A stretch of 64,000 nucleotides of DNA from Prorocentrum cordatum (GCA_963575745.1 CAUYUJ010015283.1:797410-861409); one strand, 5' to 3'. Positions 11,090 through 24,300 are shown, numbered from the stretch's first letter. Made by a program: numbers and translations. Notes: generated by a model from the letters alone, not told the origin.

Positions 11090-12150
11090 CACCAGGCCAG
11101 AGGCGTGCTAAGACCTCCAGTAACTGGTTAACAACAGATTACAGTTCGCGCGCGATGGGGGGCTTCTGGGGGCTCCCGGACGAACAACAATACCCCCAGT
11201 AGGTCCCGGTCAGGGCGACTCAGATAGGGCTTCCCCCTCGGCGCTGCCTTCCAGGCCTCCCAGAGCGCTCCAGGAACGCGCCCAGCAGGCTCGGAGACGC
11301 CCCCAGAACGGTCCAAGGGGCCCCGAGTCGCCGAAAGACTGCTCCAAGACGCCCATGCTGGTCGCCAGACGGCCCTAGACGCCGCCGAGAAGCTCCAAGA
11401 GAGCCTCAAGAGGCCCTCCTAGAGGGCCCCAACAAGCATACAGCGTTTCATTCCCTGCGGAAAACGTACATGTCTGGCATAGACGACGTTCGGAGGTTCA
11501 CAGCGTCCAAGACTGCCCAAGAGCCCCCCAAGATCGCCCCAAGATGGCCCAATATGCCTCCAAGATGCGTCCAAGAGGGCCCAATAGGTTTCCAAGACGA
11601 CGCAAGAGGGCTCCAAGGCGGACCTCGACGCCCCCAGAGAGGGAACTCGAAATGACATTTGAAGCTTTCCGACCCCAGGGGCCCCTCCGAGACCGCCAGC
11701 AGGCTCCTAAGAAGCACCCAAAAGTCCCAAGAAGCCCCCGCGAGGCCCAAGAGGCCCCAGGGCATCCAAACGGCCCTGACGAGGCCTCAAGAAGCTTCAA
11801 AACTGCCTCCAAAAGGCTTCCGCGACACCTGCCAGGAGACCCCAACACCGCCGCATCAAATGTCCCCTGCGCCCCATCGACAAGCCCCAGAGTGAGCATC
11901 CACGACCAACCCCCACGAAGGCACCCGAAGTCCAACAAAGCACCACACAACTAGCCGCCCCGCGAAAAGCGACCGATTCCCCTGACAACTCCCAAGAAAT
12001 CCAGACGAATCGCCCCAGCATGATTCCCCACGCAACGCCTCAGAAAACAGCCGACGCCCCTGCAGCTCGACACCGCCAACGACCTCTCGGCCAGTCGACG
12101 CAGCAGTGCCCAAAAATGGGCTGGCGAAATGAGCGAAACGATTGAATAAC
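11090..12150. repeat. CCAAGAGGCC-family dispersed element, copy 3
   Basis: Head GGCCAGAGGCGTGCTAAGACCTCCAGTAACTGGTTAACAA (11097-11136), then CGCGCGCGATGG.GGCTTCTGGGGGCTCCCGGACGAA. Body of CCAAGAGG/GCCCCAAGA units. Core near 11650-11680 (ACATTTGAAGCTTTCCGACC). Tail GGGCTGGCGAAATGAGCGAAACGATTGAATAA (12117-12148). Confidence 0.8.
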
Positions 12151-13290
12151 AGCAAATGTGGTGAAACATCGACAGCGGCCGCTGCTGGGCAGGCGACATT
12201 CTGTCTCAAATGGACAACGTCCGTGGCGACAGCAACAGAGTGCCTGTTCCCAACGAAAAAGAGCTACTGTCGGTCTTCCTCCCAATCCTTTCCTTACCCG
12301 TTTCGATCGTACCGAAGAGGAGGAGGAGGAGGAGGAGGAGGAGGAGGACGACGACGAGTGCCCGTCGGCCTCCGCCTTGGCGGGCCCCGGGCGCGGCTGC
12401 CGCCGGCCTCGGCGCTCGCCCCTGCACCCCCCTCCCGGCCCGCTGCCGAAGGCAGGGTCGAAGTCTCGCGGCTGGCCCTCTGCGCCTCCCGGCCCCACGC
12501 CCCCTTGGGGGCCTCCAAGAGGAGGACGTCGAAGAGGGGGCTTCGCAGATCATGGCGGGAGGCTAAGTTCCCCGTTCCGGGGGGGCCAGGAGATGCATTG
12601 AATGAGAAAGAAGGGGCCATGCAACCCGGGGAGATACTGAGGCACCGGCCGCGATATCCAGGACACCCTACTCTAAACATACGCCCCGCCCCCGAACCCC
12701 CCAGATGTTCCCTCCTCAAGCGAGTCCCTGCTCCCTCATGCTCCCTGCGCTGTTGCGGTTTCGGCGGCGGCTGCTGCTGCGATCCACTCGTCCCTCATCT
12801 CTCGTCCCTGCCTCACTCTCTTTCCTCGCTCCTCCCAAATCCCCGCTTTTTGAGCTCCAACTGGTCACTCCTCCTCCTCCTCCTCCTCTTCCTCCTCGTC
12901 CGACTTGTTCTCAATAAGATGTGAGATGAGGACGTGAGGAGAAACAGGGAGGCGGATGGAGGGGAGAAGCAGGAGGAAGCGAAGGAGAGGATTGGGAGGA
13001 GAAGGAGGAAGATGACACCGACGAGGGGGCCTCGTCCATGAAAGTGGTCGCTTCCGTGGGCAACTAGAGCCAGCTGGAGGACGAGAAGGGAAGACGGGGA
13101 AGACACAAGAGGAGGGGACGGAGGAAGGGATAGAGGCGGAGACCGAAAAGAAGGAGAACGAGGAGGACGAGGAGGAGGGGAAAAGGGGAAGACTGCCAGC
13201 ACCGTGGGCACCACGAAAACGGGGCCCTGGTGCCGCCTCCGGCGGGGTAGTCTGAGGGCCACACGGAGGCTTGAAAAATAGGCAGCGCCT
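12150..13290. other. No gene; dispersed ~90-bp repeat, GGA/CTC tracts
   Basis: Positions 12207-12305 resemble 23280-23385: both read ..GTCCGYGGC..A..GACAGCAA, then GCTRCTGTCRGTCWGTCTTC.TTCCCA..CTTTCC.TACCCG. (GGA)n lies at 12312-12350 and (CTC)n at 12865-12900. Open frames on both strands are low complexity. Confidence 0.5.
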
Positions 13291-13299
13291 TTCTAAGAG

Positions 13300-13725
13300 G
13301 AAAACTCTGCGCGCGACGGGCGATGAACAGAGGAGGAGAAGGGAACGGATACGCTGCGCGCCACTGTGAAGGGAAGACGCACATCCTCATTCTTCTCCTC
13401 TTCAACTCCCCCTCATCTGCCCCCGAACATTCCGCACAGGATGAGCAATGAGCAGAGGAAGAGGAGGAGCAGGAGGAGGAGGAGGAAAAGGCCACGCTGT
13501 GCACCCTTTTGACGGAGGACCCACAGTCTTCGTCTCCTCCCCTCCCACTGCCCTCACCTACCCATCCAGCGCTATTAGGGGGACAAAAAAACGCACGACG
13601 AGCGATGAGCAAAGGACGAGGAGTAGGAGGAGGAGGAGGAGGAGGAGGAGGAGCAGGAAACGCACACGCTGCGCGCCCTTCTGAAGGAGGACGCAGATTC
13701 TTCACTTTCCCCTCTCTCCCCTGCC
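13300..13725. repeat. ~150-bp tandem repeat built around (GGA)n
   Basis: Three units of GCGATGARCARAGGA(GGA)n...CGCTGCGCGCC.TTCTGAAGGAGGACGCA begin at about 13320, 13442 and 13600. Confidence 0.65.
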
Positions 13726-14090
13726 CCTCCCTCCCCACATGCCGCCCTCACCTGGGGAGGGGCAGGTTTCGCACCGGGGATGCACACCAGGCCGGAGAGT
13801 TGGACTGGCATCGGGCGGCCGCAGGAAGAGGGCGACTAAGCAGGAGGGAAGATGATAATGAGGAAGAACAGCAGATGCAGGGAAGAAGATCGGGAACAGA
13901 AGCAGGGCCATCAGGGCGGAAGGAGGAGCCCGCATCTCTCTCTAGCCCGCATATCTCTAACCATCGTCACCAATATCATCTTCCTCCGTCTCTCTCAATG
14001 GCAATTCCCTGGCGTCCTCCACCTGATCAGCATGATCATTCTTATCACGTTCGTCCTTCTCCTTTTCCTCATTACCATCCTCCGCCATTT
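13726..14090. other. No recognised gene
   Basis: Mixed pyrimidine-rich sequence leading into the (ATC)n array; no domain or splice-supported exon seen. Confidence 0.4.
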
Positions 14091-14091
14091 T

Positions 14092-14413
14092 CCCCCCTCC
14101 TCCTCATCATCATCATCCTCATCACCACCACAACGACGACAACCACCATCACCATCATCATCAGTAGCATCATCCGCATCATCATCACAATATTCATGAT
14201 CATTATCATTATCATCATCACCACCACCACCATCATCATTATCATCATCATCATCACAAGTATCAGCCTCATCATCAGCAGCATCACGTCATCATCTTCA
14301 TCACCATCACCATCGTCAGCATCAGCATCATCAACAACATCACAATATGCATCATACACACCACCATCACCGTCATCGTCAGCATCAGCATCATCGTCAC
14401 CACCGACATGATG

Positions 14414-14446
<33 letters not shown>

Positions 14447-14935
14447 GTCATCATCATCATCATCATCATCATCATAATCATCATCATAAGCAGCATCAGC
14501 ATCATCGGCATCATCATCCTCATCAGCAGCACCATCATACTCATCCTTATCAACGGTATCAGCATAATCAACATCAGCAGCAACAGCATCATCAGCATCA
14601 ACATCATCAGCATCATGCTCAGCATCACCATCATCATCACCATCAGCATCATGATCCTCGGCATCATCCTCGTCGTCATGATCCTCAACGCCATCATCAT
14701 CACCACCATCACCAGCATCAGCATCACCACCATCGTCATCGCCATCGTGCTCATCATCACCAACATCAACCATCAGCATCCACAGCATCATCATCAGCAT
14801 CAGCATCCTCATCAGCGTCATCGTCAATCATCGCCATCAGCGTCCTCATCACCATCATCAGCATCATCACCATCAACATCATCAACATCAGCACCCGCAT
14901 TACATCCCACAGTATCCTGCCCTCCTCCTCCTCCT
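14092..14935. repeat. (ATC)n trinucleotide array
   Basis: About 840 bp of CAT/CAG/CAC triplets with CAT dominant on the plus strand. It reads as poly-His, poly-Ile or poly-Ser (plus) and poly-Asp or poly-Met (minus). Not coding. Confidence 0.95.
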
Positions 14936-15960
14936 CCTGCTGAGCAGTCCCTTCCCTCACTCATTCCCTCAAGTATCCAGACTCCCTCCCCCTCCTCCTC
15001 CTCCTCCTCCTCCTCCTCCTCCTCTTCCTCATCCTCTGCCTCATCCTCCTCCTCGTCCACCTCCTCCTCCTCCGCCTCCCCCTTCCCCCTACCTCCTACT
15101 GGATCAGGACCAGCGTCGAATACCAATGACACGGTACATGCATTGTATACGCTGCGTGCGTCCAAGGAATACCATGGTTGCGAACGCGCGTGCGAAGACG
15201 ACGACGAAGGCGAGATAGGAAGGGAGGGGGGAGGGAGGGAAGGACGCTTCGAGGGAGTGAAGGAGGAGAAGGTGGGAGGGGGAAGAGGCGGGAAGGACGG
15301 CGATGGCGCGGAGATGGATGATTGAGGTCGACGACGACAGCGGAGCGGGATACCGACGAGGAGATCAACAGGAACGAAGAGGAGGAGGGAGGAGAAGGAC
15401 GAAGGCGGATGGAATTTAAGTGACAAGGGGGGATACGAGGAAGAGCCTCTCTCGCTTCTGCCCGCCTCCGGCCACGTGCAGGCAGGCGGAGGAGATGGCG
15501 GATATGGAGGGGAGGGGGGAGCAGGGAAGGGGAGAATCAACGGGGGGAAGAGGAAGACACGAATGGGGGAGAGAGGAAGGGACCGAAGAGGCAAGGGATG
15601 CTAAATGGGAGGAAGGAGCGGAAGCGGTTCAAGAGGGGACGAAAGGAGGGGGGAGGGAAGCGGGAGGGAACGGGGGGGACGAGGGAGTGAAGAAACGAGA
15701 AAAGAGGAGGGGGCAATCAGAATGAATGAAGCGAGGGGGGTGGAAGACTATGAACCACTATCAGTGAACAATCGGACTCGGGGCACCTCCTGAACTCGTG
15801 TGTGGTCACAACAAACTCGGAGCCTGTCAACAGGGAGTGTCAAGAGGATCAGGAAGAGAGAGGAATATGAGCAAATGGTAAACATGAGATAAGGAGGAGG
15901 AGGAGAATTGCGTAGGAGGGAGGGGAGGAGGCGACCAGGAGAGTCAGGAGGAAGGAGGGA
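14936..15960. repeat. (CTC)n array and purine-rich GGGGA tract
   Basis: (CTC)n at 14985-15085; GA/GGGGA-rich sequence from about 15200 to 15960. No gene recognised. 15115-15200 is short unique sequence. Confidence 0.7.
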
Positions 15961-16010
15961 GGCTAAGCCTCCTCCTCCTCGCGCGTGGCCAGGCGCGCCT
16001 CGGGTTCGTC

Positions 16011-16601
16011 TCAACGGCCGAGACGAGGGCGTGCAGCAGCATACTTGGCTGCACGGATCTGGGCTCGGATCTGCTGGGCGGATAGAGGAGGAGCAGAAGG
16101 GGAGGGATCAAAGACGGAATGCAAACCATTAAAAAGCAGGAACGCATGCACTATGACCTCAAGTTTCTGAGGGGCGGGGTTGACAAGCCCGAATCTAGGA
16201 AAACTTCCCGAGGGGATCGGCCGACCCAGGGAACTGGACCAACAAACCTCGAATTTGGGGCAAGTCCAATAGTGGCTGAAGCTGTCTGTGAGACCTGGAC
16301 ATCCGAACATACATCTGGACTGGGTCTGGAAACTGCTATCCGTACACCACCCCCCACTTAAAGTTTTGAGGATCGCCGACCGCCACGAGGGAGGGAGCGA
16401 GGCCATCACGACACGAAAACGATGCCAATCGATCTGCGCGATTTCCTGAACATAGTCTGGGCACCATTTTCTGAGACGCTTCTCGAAGGTGAGGTGGAGC
16501 GAGTCTGGGTACAGCCACTCACAGATGGCGCGGTACAATATCCGCTGGGGGTGCAGAGCTTTATCAGGAACCTCTGGGCGATCCCGACGAGCTTGCTTCA
16601 A
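16011..16601 (-). pseudogene. LINE 1 ORF2, C-terminal segment after a frameshift
   Basis: Continues ORF2 in another frame. It carries a Cys/His cluster of LINE C-terminal type: CMFGCPG followed by HYWTC, i.e. C-x3-C-x9-H-x3-C. This is commonly found after the RT of LINEs and thought to bind template RNA. The upstream RT frame ends at 16564 while this frame is open from 16601, so a single indel in about 16575-16660 separates them. It is unlikely to be an independent gene. Confidence 0.7.
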
Positions 16602-19600
16602 AGTCCTCAGGGCTACCTGACAAGGCGGACCAAACTTCGGGTGCGCTGGGAAACCTTTTTGAGGCCTGCTCGAGGGCGAGGGCTATCGGCGGGGACTTCC
16701 AGAAGTCGGGAGACAGACGGCCTCTGACAACCTCAGGAAGCGGAAGACACATATCTGCAGTTTCCCGTAGCTCCTGCATGGCGGGGCGCCAGGCGTCGAA
16801 CGTGTACAGGCTCGCTCGCATGAGCGAAGCTAAACTGAGCGCCAACATGCTGGTAAGCTTCGGGCCGCCGCTCTTCTCCAAGTTCAGCCAATCAGAGTGT
16901 TTAAGGCGACTGTGAGGCATATGGAATATCTTGGAGAATTGCACGAACTCTTTCCCGCGGAGGGCAGGCGGCAGGTGCAAATACTGGGCAACGTACGACA
17001 GCACCGTCACACAGCGCCTGTTGTACGTCCTAGCAGAGACCTCGGTACTCGCGCCCAAACGGGCAACTCCACTGCACCTATGAAAATACTTCAGCTGAGG
17101 CGAAGCCCAAGAGTCGTATTCTGCAGACGGGCCTATCCAGAGGCCAAGGTATTTGGCCAACGATGCCACCCGAAAGTCGCTCCAGTCGGGGATGTTCTGC
17201 CTGAGCCAGTTTTTGATCCTCGCCGCTAAGACGTCCGTGAAGACCGAGCCCAAGGGGACCAAAACGCACTTCGCGGGTTTCAGCTTCAGTCGGGCAATCG
17301 CTTCAGCTTCCTTAAACACGGTGTGAAGTCGCCGAAGGTGTCGGAGATCGCGGAGCGTCATGCCTATGTCGTCTGCACAGGCTCGGGTACGACCTTTATT
17401 ACGGGCGTCTGTGATGGCCCTGAACTTTTGGAGGAACGGGTCCACGGCAACCGAAAACAAAGAACCATATCCAGGACAGCCCTGAATAATGCCACTAGTC
17501 ACCAGGAAGAGCTCCAGAACTTGGCCAGCAAGGGCCCCAAAGCACATAACATTGATATATAGTAAGGATATGTGGAACTTGAGCGGGTCAGGCATATCTA
17601 TCGAGTTAGTCACCTCTAGGATCCACTCCTGGGACACGGACGGGAAGGCTTGGCCGAAATCGTAGCATCCTAGTACAGGCTGGTTCTGGGGGTTCTGGAG
17701 GCCAAAGACCCGAGCCGAGGCGTCGAGGTCGATGATATTGTTCCCAAAGTTCCGCCCTTGGACGAACCCCTTCTGGATCGTGTCGAGCCCCTGCGGGAGC
17801 CTTCGGTTAAACGACGCAAACACCGCCCCCGTGATGATCTTGTTATCACTGTTTTTCAGTCCCAGGGGTCTGGTTTCAGCCGGGGTGCGGATCGCACCAG
17901 AAACGTCGTTGGCCTCCTCACCCTTGGGGGCGAAAACGCCCAGCAAGAAGTTATAGTCCTCCGTGAGGACATTGCCTGCCAGCATATGCTGCATGCTGTT
18001 GAACAAAATCTCAACGCCGTGCGGTGCGCGCTGCCACGCTGCATAGGGGAGTTGGTCAGGCCCTGGAGCAGAGTGGGGAAGTCGACGAAGGTGAGCCTGA
18101 AGCGAAGCAAAAGTAGGAGGAGGAATGTCTCGTGCACGCACCTGCACAGGAAACTCGCGAAGAAAAGCACGGGCTCGCTCAGCATCAAAAGGCTGACCTG
18201 TAAACACCTGGCCCCAGTGTTGCTTCAGCTGCTGGTTTATTTCCGACGGCGTGTTGTGAACGTTTCCCTCCTGATCCTTCACCCCCGTCAAGTACACCCT
18301 CCTATCGAATGGGCTCCACAGCTGCTCCACCTTAGCCATCCTCTTCAGCCTCTCCCTCATCCTCCGCTCCTTCTGCTCATTGGTCTGCTGCTCAGCTGCT
18401 CGGGCAACGCGGTGCCTCTGACGGGTCGCCACTTCGCTGTGCACCTGATTCGACATAACAGTGAACCGATCTGGGTCAGAAAGGGTGACCTCGGACTGCT
18501 CAGCATCGACTGAGACCATCTCGCGAGCCAGGGGGTGAGACCTGCGAAGCTTGAGGGCCAGCTGCACGTCTTGGCGGAACACGGCACGGGCGACGCTCCT
18601 GAGCACCATGAAACGAGCGGCCAGGGACCTCGGTTTCCTGAAAATGATCGCCGACCTCGCATATCGGGCCGCCTCAATCATCAGAGTTTTGTAATACTGG
18701 TGTAGACGTCCAGGGGGAAGATGTTCAGCTGGCTCAGCCTCAATAGCCAAAGTCAGGAACTCGCTGTATTCATCTGAGAAGAAAATGTCCTTGGGTATGG
18801 GCCTATCCTCGGGCCTCGGGGGAACACGCACCTGGAGGCAAGCCGAGACAGCAGCATGGTCTGAAACCCCTTTCGCCTGGAGGACCTCAGGGAACCCGAC
18901 CACCTCCCCGCCCTTGGAGTACTGCGAAAGCACCCATCCAGGAAGCGAAACCCAAATCCTATCTATGAACGAGAGGAACTTAGTGCCTGGGTGGTAGTGT
19001 GTGGGGTCTTCCACTTGGAGCTCCGTCAGCCTGCCTAGCACTTCCTGCCAAGCACGAGGTGGAGGAACCTGCGGTGGTGGCACATGCCCGTCTGGAGATA
19101 GAGGACGAGGAGGAGAGTGACCAAAATTGAAGTCGCCAGCTAGCACCACGAGACGTCGCAGTGGGTCGGCAGCGGCTGCATCGATATCTACTTTAAGTTG
19201 ATCCATGAGCGTAAGTATATGTGCACGTGATAAATCATGATTGTGAACGTTGTAATGATCAAGACTAGCTCGGTTATCATGTGAACGGATACGTGTGATA
19301 AGGACTCGCCCAGGGACCAGAGGAATGGAGGAGACTACAGGGAGGGGGGCTCCAAAAATGGTCTGTCGATCCTCAGAGGGGGTGAATTTAGGGAAGAAAG
19401 TGACGACGCCTCCAGTGCGCTCAGAGGAGGGGTGGAAGGAGGAGGCGAAGGAGAGAGACGACGCAAGGTTCGACTGGTGAAGAAACTCACCAATCTCCGC
19501 AGCGGTGCCATGCACCTCTTGCACAGCCGTCAGAGCTCCTGGCCGAAGAAGCTTCTTGAGATACTGCAACTTGTCAGCCCGGCTCTGGGGGGCATGATGT

Positions 19601-19704
19601 AGAAGCGCAGCCGCATTCCAAGTTGCGATACGGTACGGTAGGGATGGATTGCACGTGCCTCCCCACAGCACGTTCACGTCGCTAAAGGCTCCATTCTGGG
19701 GCGC
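16564..19704 (-). CDS. LINE 1 ORF2: endonuclease and reverse transcriptase
   Basis: Endonuclease/exonuclease/phosphatase domain first: ATWNA, the catalytic Glu in AVQEVHG, GDFNFGH, FIDRIWVS, SDHAAV. A basic linker follows, then RT: PLGLKNSDNKI, motif A YDFGQAF, motif B SGIIQGCPGYGS and motif C ACADDIG, which has Cys-Ala where most LINEs have Tyr/Phe-Ala. This nicks target DNA and reverse-transcribes the element RNA. The frame is open much further upstream through ORF1 (to 20895), but that part is Arg/Ser-rich and overlaps ORF1, so homology-supported ORF2 begins near 19704. No in-frame ATG lies between there and the TWNA motif, so initiation must use frameshifting or readthrough-like coupling to ORF1. 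Confidence 0.85.
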   Translation of the reverse strand, partial: APQNGAFSDVNVLWGGTCNPSLPYRIATWNAAALLHHAPQSRADKLQYLKKLLRPGALTAVQEVHGTAAEIGEFLHQSNLASSLSFASSFHPSSERTGGVVTFFPKFTPSEDRQTIFGAPLPVVSSIPLVPGRVLITRIRSHDNRASLDHYNVHNHDLSRAHILTLMDQLKVDIDAAAADPLRRLVVLAGDFNFGHSPPRPLSPDGHVPPPQVPPPRAWQEVLGRLTELQVEDPTHYHPGTKFLSFIDRIWVSLPGWVLSQYSKGGEVVGFPEVLQAKGVSDHAAVSACLQVRVPPRPEDRPIPKDIFFSDEYSEFLTLAIEAEPAEHLPPGRLHQYYKTLMIEAARYARSAIIFRKPRSLAARFMVLRSVARAVFRQDVQLALKLRRSHPLAREMVSVDAEQSEVTLSDPDRFTVMSNQVHSEVATRQRHRVARAAEQQTNEQKERRMRERLKRMAKVEQLWSPFDRRVYLTGVKDQEGNVHNTPSEINQQLKQHWGQVFTGQPFDAERARAFLREFPVQVRARDIPPPTFASLQAHLRRLPHSAPGPDQLPYAAWQRAPHGVEILFNSMQHMLAGNVLTEDYNFLLGVFAPKGEEANDVSGAIRTPAETRPLGLKNSDNKIITGAVFASFNRRLPQGLDTIQKGFVQGRNFGNNIIDLDASARVFGLQNPQNQPVLGCYDFGQAFPSVSQEWILEVTNSIDMPDPLKFHISLLYINVMCFGALAGQVLELFLVTSGIIQGCPGYGSLFSVAVDPFLQKFRAITDARNKGRTRACADDIGMTLRDLRHLRRLHTVFKEAEAIARLKLKPAKCVLVPLGSVFTDVLAARIKNWLRQNIPDWSDFRVASLAKYLGLWIGPSAEYDSWASPQLKYFHRCSGVARLGASTEVSARTYNRRCVTVLSYVAQYLHLPPALRGKEFVQFSKIFHMPHSRLKHSDWLNLEKSGGPKLTSMLALSLASLMRASLYTFDAWRPAMQELRETADMCLPLPEVVRGRLSPDFWKSPPIALALEQASKRFPSAPEVWSALSGSPEDFEASSSGSPRGS

Positions 19705-20731
19705 TGCCTGCTGCACGCAACGCCATCTTGATGGGCTGCTCGATGCGGGCTCTCTCGATGTTCTCAGCCACCAAGTTCTGCTCCGCGAAGAGCACGGTCG
19801 GGGTCTCCTGGTCCGCCTGCGGCTGCACATGCACAAGCGGCTTCCAGTTCGTGCTGACCGAGCCTTTGAGTTTGTCCACGTAGAAGACATTGTGAGGGTA
19901 CGCGTCGGTGAGGATGCGCTTGACGGTCTTACACGCCATTTCTTTCTGCACCATCGCGGGGTTCTTGTCGGGGCCAACATATACTTCTGCCACTTCGCCA
20001 CTGACAGCGGGAGCTGTAAAGCGCCGCCATTGGCCCTGTGGGCTCGTCGGCCGAAGAAGAGTGAGAAGATGCTGTACACGTCGACTGGCAAAGCCCACGG
20101 CGCCAGCCAATCGCACGGTAAATCGCTTGCTGGTCGGGTCGCCCTCCAAAGCCCATTCGCCATCGGGGATCGAGCCCTCCTGGAACCAAGGCGTGAGCGC
20201 GGTCTTGACCTCGGACATGCTGGTCTGGTGCTTGCACCTGGCCACGATGATGCACGGGTCGATGTCACGGTTGAATCCAGCACCACCTCCAGTCGCACGA
20301 AGGACGGGCGCAGGAGTCGAGCTCTTCGCATCATGAAGTAGGTCACGTAGGCGTTTGACGTCGGTCTCCAGGGACTGGATCCGCTCGGTGTGGTTATTGA
20401 TCGAGTTCTGCATCGGGGTGAGCCTGGCCTCGAGCGTGTGCGTGATCGACCCGCAAGAAGCTGCCACCTTCTTGCCAACCTCGCCCAGCTGCGAGCTGAC
20501 AGACGCCTGAATGTTCTGGATCTCGCCCAGAAGGTCCGACTGCACCTGGTCCACGTAGTCCTTGAGCTGCGCCGCAGATAAGGCCTGATGGCCCATCCTT
20601 TCAGGCTCGTCAGGTTGATGACGCTTGGTACCTTGGTCGCCTCCGCCGCCGCCTCCACTGCCAGCCGCCGAAGCCGCCGATGCCAGTCCGCCAACTGCAC
20701 CACGGATGAGTCCAGAGACCTGGGCCGCCAT
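19682..20731 (-). CDS. LINE 1 ORF1 protein
   Basis: 349 residues from the ATG at 20731. A Gly-rich N-terminus (a run of six Gly near residue 25) precedes an amphipathic, coiled-coil-prone segment (about 50-130: DYVDQVQSDLLGEIQ, then HTERIQSLETDVKRLRDLL). A globular part (about 150-330) has an RRM-like pattern: CIIVARC, FTVRLAG, AEVYVGP. LINE ORF1 proteins trimerise through such coils and coat element RNA. It ends with TAG overlapping the ORF2 frame, which lies +1. Confidence 0.75.
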   Translation of the reverse strand: MAAQVSGLIRGAVGGLASAASAAGSGGGGGGDQGTKRHQPDEPERMGHQALSAAQLKDYVDQVQSDLLGEIQNIQASVSSQLGEVGKKVAASCGSITHTLEARLTPMQNSINNHTERIQSLETDVKRLRDLLHDAKSSTPAPVLRATGGGAGFNRDIDPCIIVARCKHQTSMSEVKTALTPWFQEGSIPDGEWALEGDPTSKRFTVRLAGAVGFASRRVQHLLTLLRPTSPQGQWRRFTAPAVSGEVAEVYVGPDKNPAMVQKEMACKTVKRILTDAYPHNVFYVDKLKGSVSTNWKPLVHVQPQADQETPTVLFAEQNLVAENIERARIEQPIKMALRAAGSAPEWSL

Positions 20732-20944
20732 GGCTTCTGCTGTTCGCTCTGTGGGAGATAGCCCCTGCTACTTCGGTAGAGCACCCAAACAAACAGAAGG
20801 AAGGTGCCTCTGCACCAGGACTGGGGGAGTGATCGAGAGATCGCGCTGACAAGCCGACCGCCCGAAAGCCTGAGCCAGCTTACGGATTCACCCAAAGCTA
20901 ATCGCTACACCTCGGCCCGCGGCCTTCGTAACGTTTAGCCTTGA

Positions 20945-21350
20945 GCCAACTCCTCCTCCTCCTCGTCCTCCAACCAACTCCGTTTACCTATGCCCACTCC
21001 CCGCTCTCCGCTATTCTTCCTCCTCCTTCTCCTCCTCCTCCTCCGCCGCGTCCGCCTCCTCCTCGTCCTTCTCCTCCTCCTCCTGCTCCTCCCCCTCCTC
21101 CTCCTCCTCAGCCTCTTCCGCCTCCCTCCTGCCCTCCTGCCGGTCATTCTGGTCGTCCTCCTGGACCACCTGCTCCTGGTCCTCCTCCTCATCCGCCTCC
21201 CTCTCCTCCTCCTCATCCTCCTCCTCCTCCCCCTCCTCCTCCTCCTCCTGTTCCTCCTCCTCCTCCTCCTCCTTGTCCTCCTCCTCCTCCTCCGCCTCAT
21301 CGTGCTCATCCTCGTGCTCATCGTCGTGCTCATCTGTCCTTGGCAACTGC
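20945..21350. repeat. (CTC)n trinucleotide array
   Basis: About 400 bp of CTC/CTT triplets. Pro-rich and Leu-rich plus-frame and Glu-rich minus-frame translations are compositional. Confidence 0.95.
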
Positions 21351-21375
21351 GGAGATCTTTTTGACCGCATTTTGG

Positions 21376-21453
21376 CTACTCGCTAGTCAGGCAGCCGTCC
21401 AGAGCGCCCTCGATCGCGGCCTGATCCATCCCAGCGCCGATGAAAACGAGCTC
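21376..21453 (-). CDS. CobW/G3E GTPase gene, last coding exon
   Basis: 78 bp: 25 codons and a stop. It reads ELVFIGAGMDQAAIEGAL and so on, which is the C-terminal signature of the CobW C-terminal domain (consensus: RRQELVFIG..(L/M)D..AI..AL..CL). A clean acceptor precedes it on the minus strand (CCGGAACAG|GAGCTC, AG followed by G). The upstream intron holds the (CAA)n array. G3E GTPases of this family are metal or cofactor chaperones. Short but specific; the family call also rests on the four upstream candidate exons. Confidence 0.6.
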   Translation of the reverse strand, partial: ELVFIGAGMDQAAIEGALDGCLTSE

Positions 21454-23744
<2,291 letters not shown>

Positions 23745-23981
23745 GCCCGGCGCCGGGCCCAATTCCAGCCTCCGGCCGGCGTGCGACCAGTAGTAGGCGG
23801 CGCCGGTCTGCGACTCCTCGGCGCGGGCCGCGACGCTCTGGTACTCGTCGTCGCCCTCCTTGTTCAGCTCCTCCTCGTCCTGCTTCTCCTCCTCCACCGT
23901 AGCGTACTCCTCCTCCTTGTCCTCCTCCTCCTGCTCCTGCTCCTGCTCCTGCTCTTCCTCCTCCTCCTCCTCCTCCTCCAT
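23745..23981 (-). CDS. CobW/G3E GTPase gene, penultimate recognisable exon
   Basis: The minus-strand open segment carries a Glu-rich stretch, then EYQSVAARAEESQTG and AYYWSHAGRRLELGP. The pattern YYWSHAG-x-x-LEL matches the CobW C-terminal domain, where a (Y/W)WS-x-AG strand precedes the WW motif. Splice ends are not certain: an AG at about 23810 (GTCGCAG|ACCGG) would leave the Glu-rich part in the intron. A GC donor (GGGCCCG|GCGCC) is possible near 23745. Composition differs from flanking triplet repeats. Confidence 0.5.
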
Positions 23982-24087
23982 CCCTTTACCTCATGATTAA
24001 CTCCTCCCGGTCGCACCCCCAGCCGTGTCCGTAGCTGGGGCCAAGCGTTTTGCCCGAGATTCCCCCACCACTCAAGATCCTGAAGAA

Positions 24088-24300
24088 GGGCGGCCCATTT
24101 TCAAAATGGAGCTCTCGCCTCAGCGCCGCGAACATTCGTCTTGAAAGTGTGCAACAATTTCAATGGAGGGCGCGCCGTTTTCAAAATGGAGTTCTCGTCT
24201 TAGCGCTGCGCACATTCGTCTTATGTAGTCAGAGTTTGTAAGGGCTTCTAGGATGGAGGCCAGCTGGTTTTCAAAATATGGTTCTCACCTGTAAAGTTCG
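24088..24300. repeat. ~75-bp tandem array (GGAGCTCTCGCCT..GCGCACATTCGTCTT), site 1
   Basis: About three units, each with TTTTCAAAATGGAGYTCTCG and GCGC.GCGCACATTCGTCTT, then CAAC...GGATGGAGG. The same unit forms the larger array at 29155-29830. Confidence 0.75.

Larger units (their letters stand above)
15965..20940 (-). mobile_element. LINE-type non-LTR retrotransposon (LINE 1), nearly full length
   Basis: About 5 kb element with ORF1 (coiled coil plus nucleic-acid-binding-like segment), then an ORF2 with apurinic-type endonuclease, RT and a C-terminal Cys/His part. Order and strand are those of a LINE read right to left. Ends were placed by the first base upstream of ORF1 before the (CTC)n array, and by the GGAGGAGG-rich junction after the ORF2 stop. 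There is no poly(A) tail. One frameshift near 16600 breaks ORF2. Confidence 0.85.

Noticed and set aside
19705-20895. Upstream extension of LINE 1 ORF2 frame to 20895
   Set aside because: It overlaps ORF1 in another frame, is Arg/Ser-rich and has no domain; open because of GC content.
21366-21385. GCATTTTGGCTAC, partly like the dinoflagellate spliced leader
   Set aside because: Only about 12 bases agree and the flanks and order do not match the 22-nt leader.
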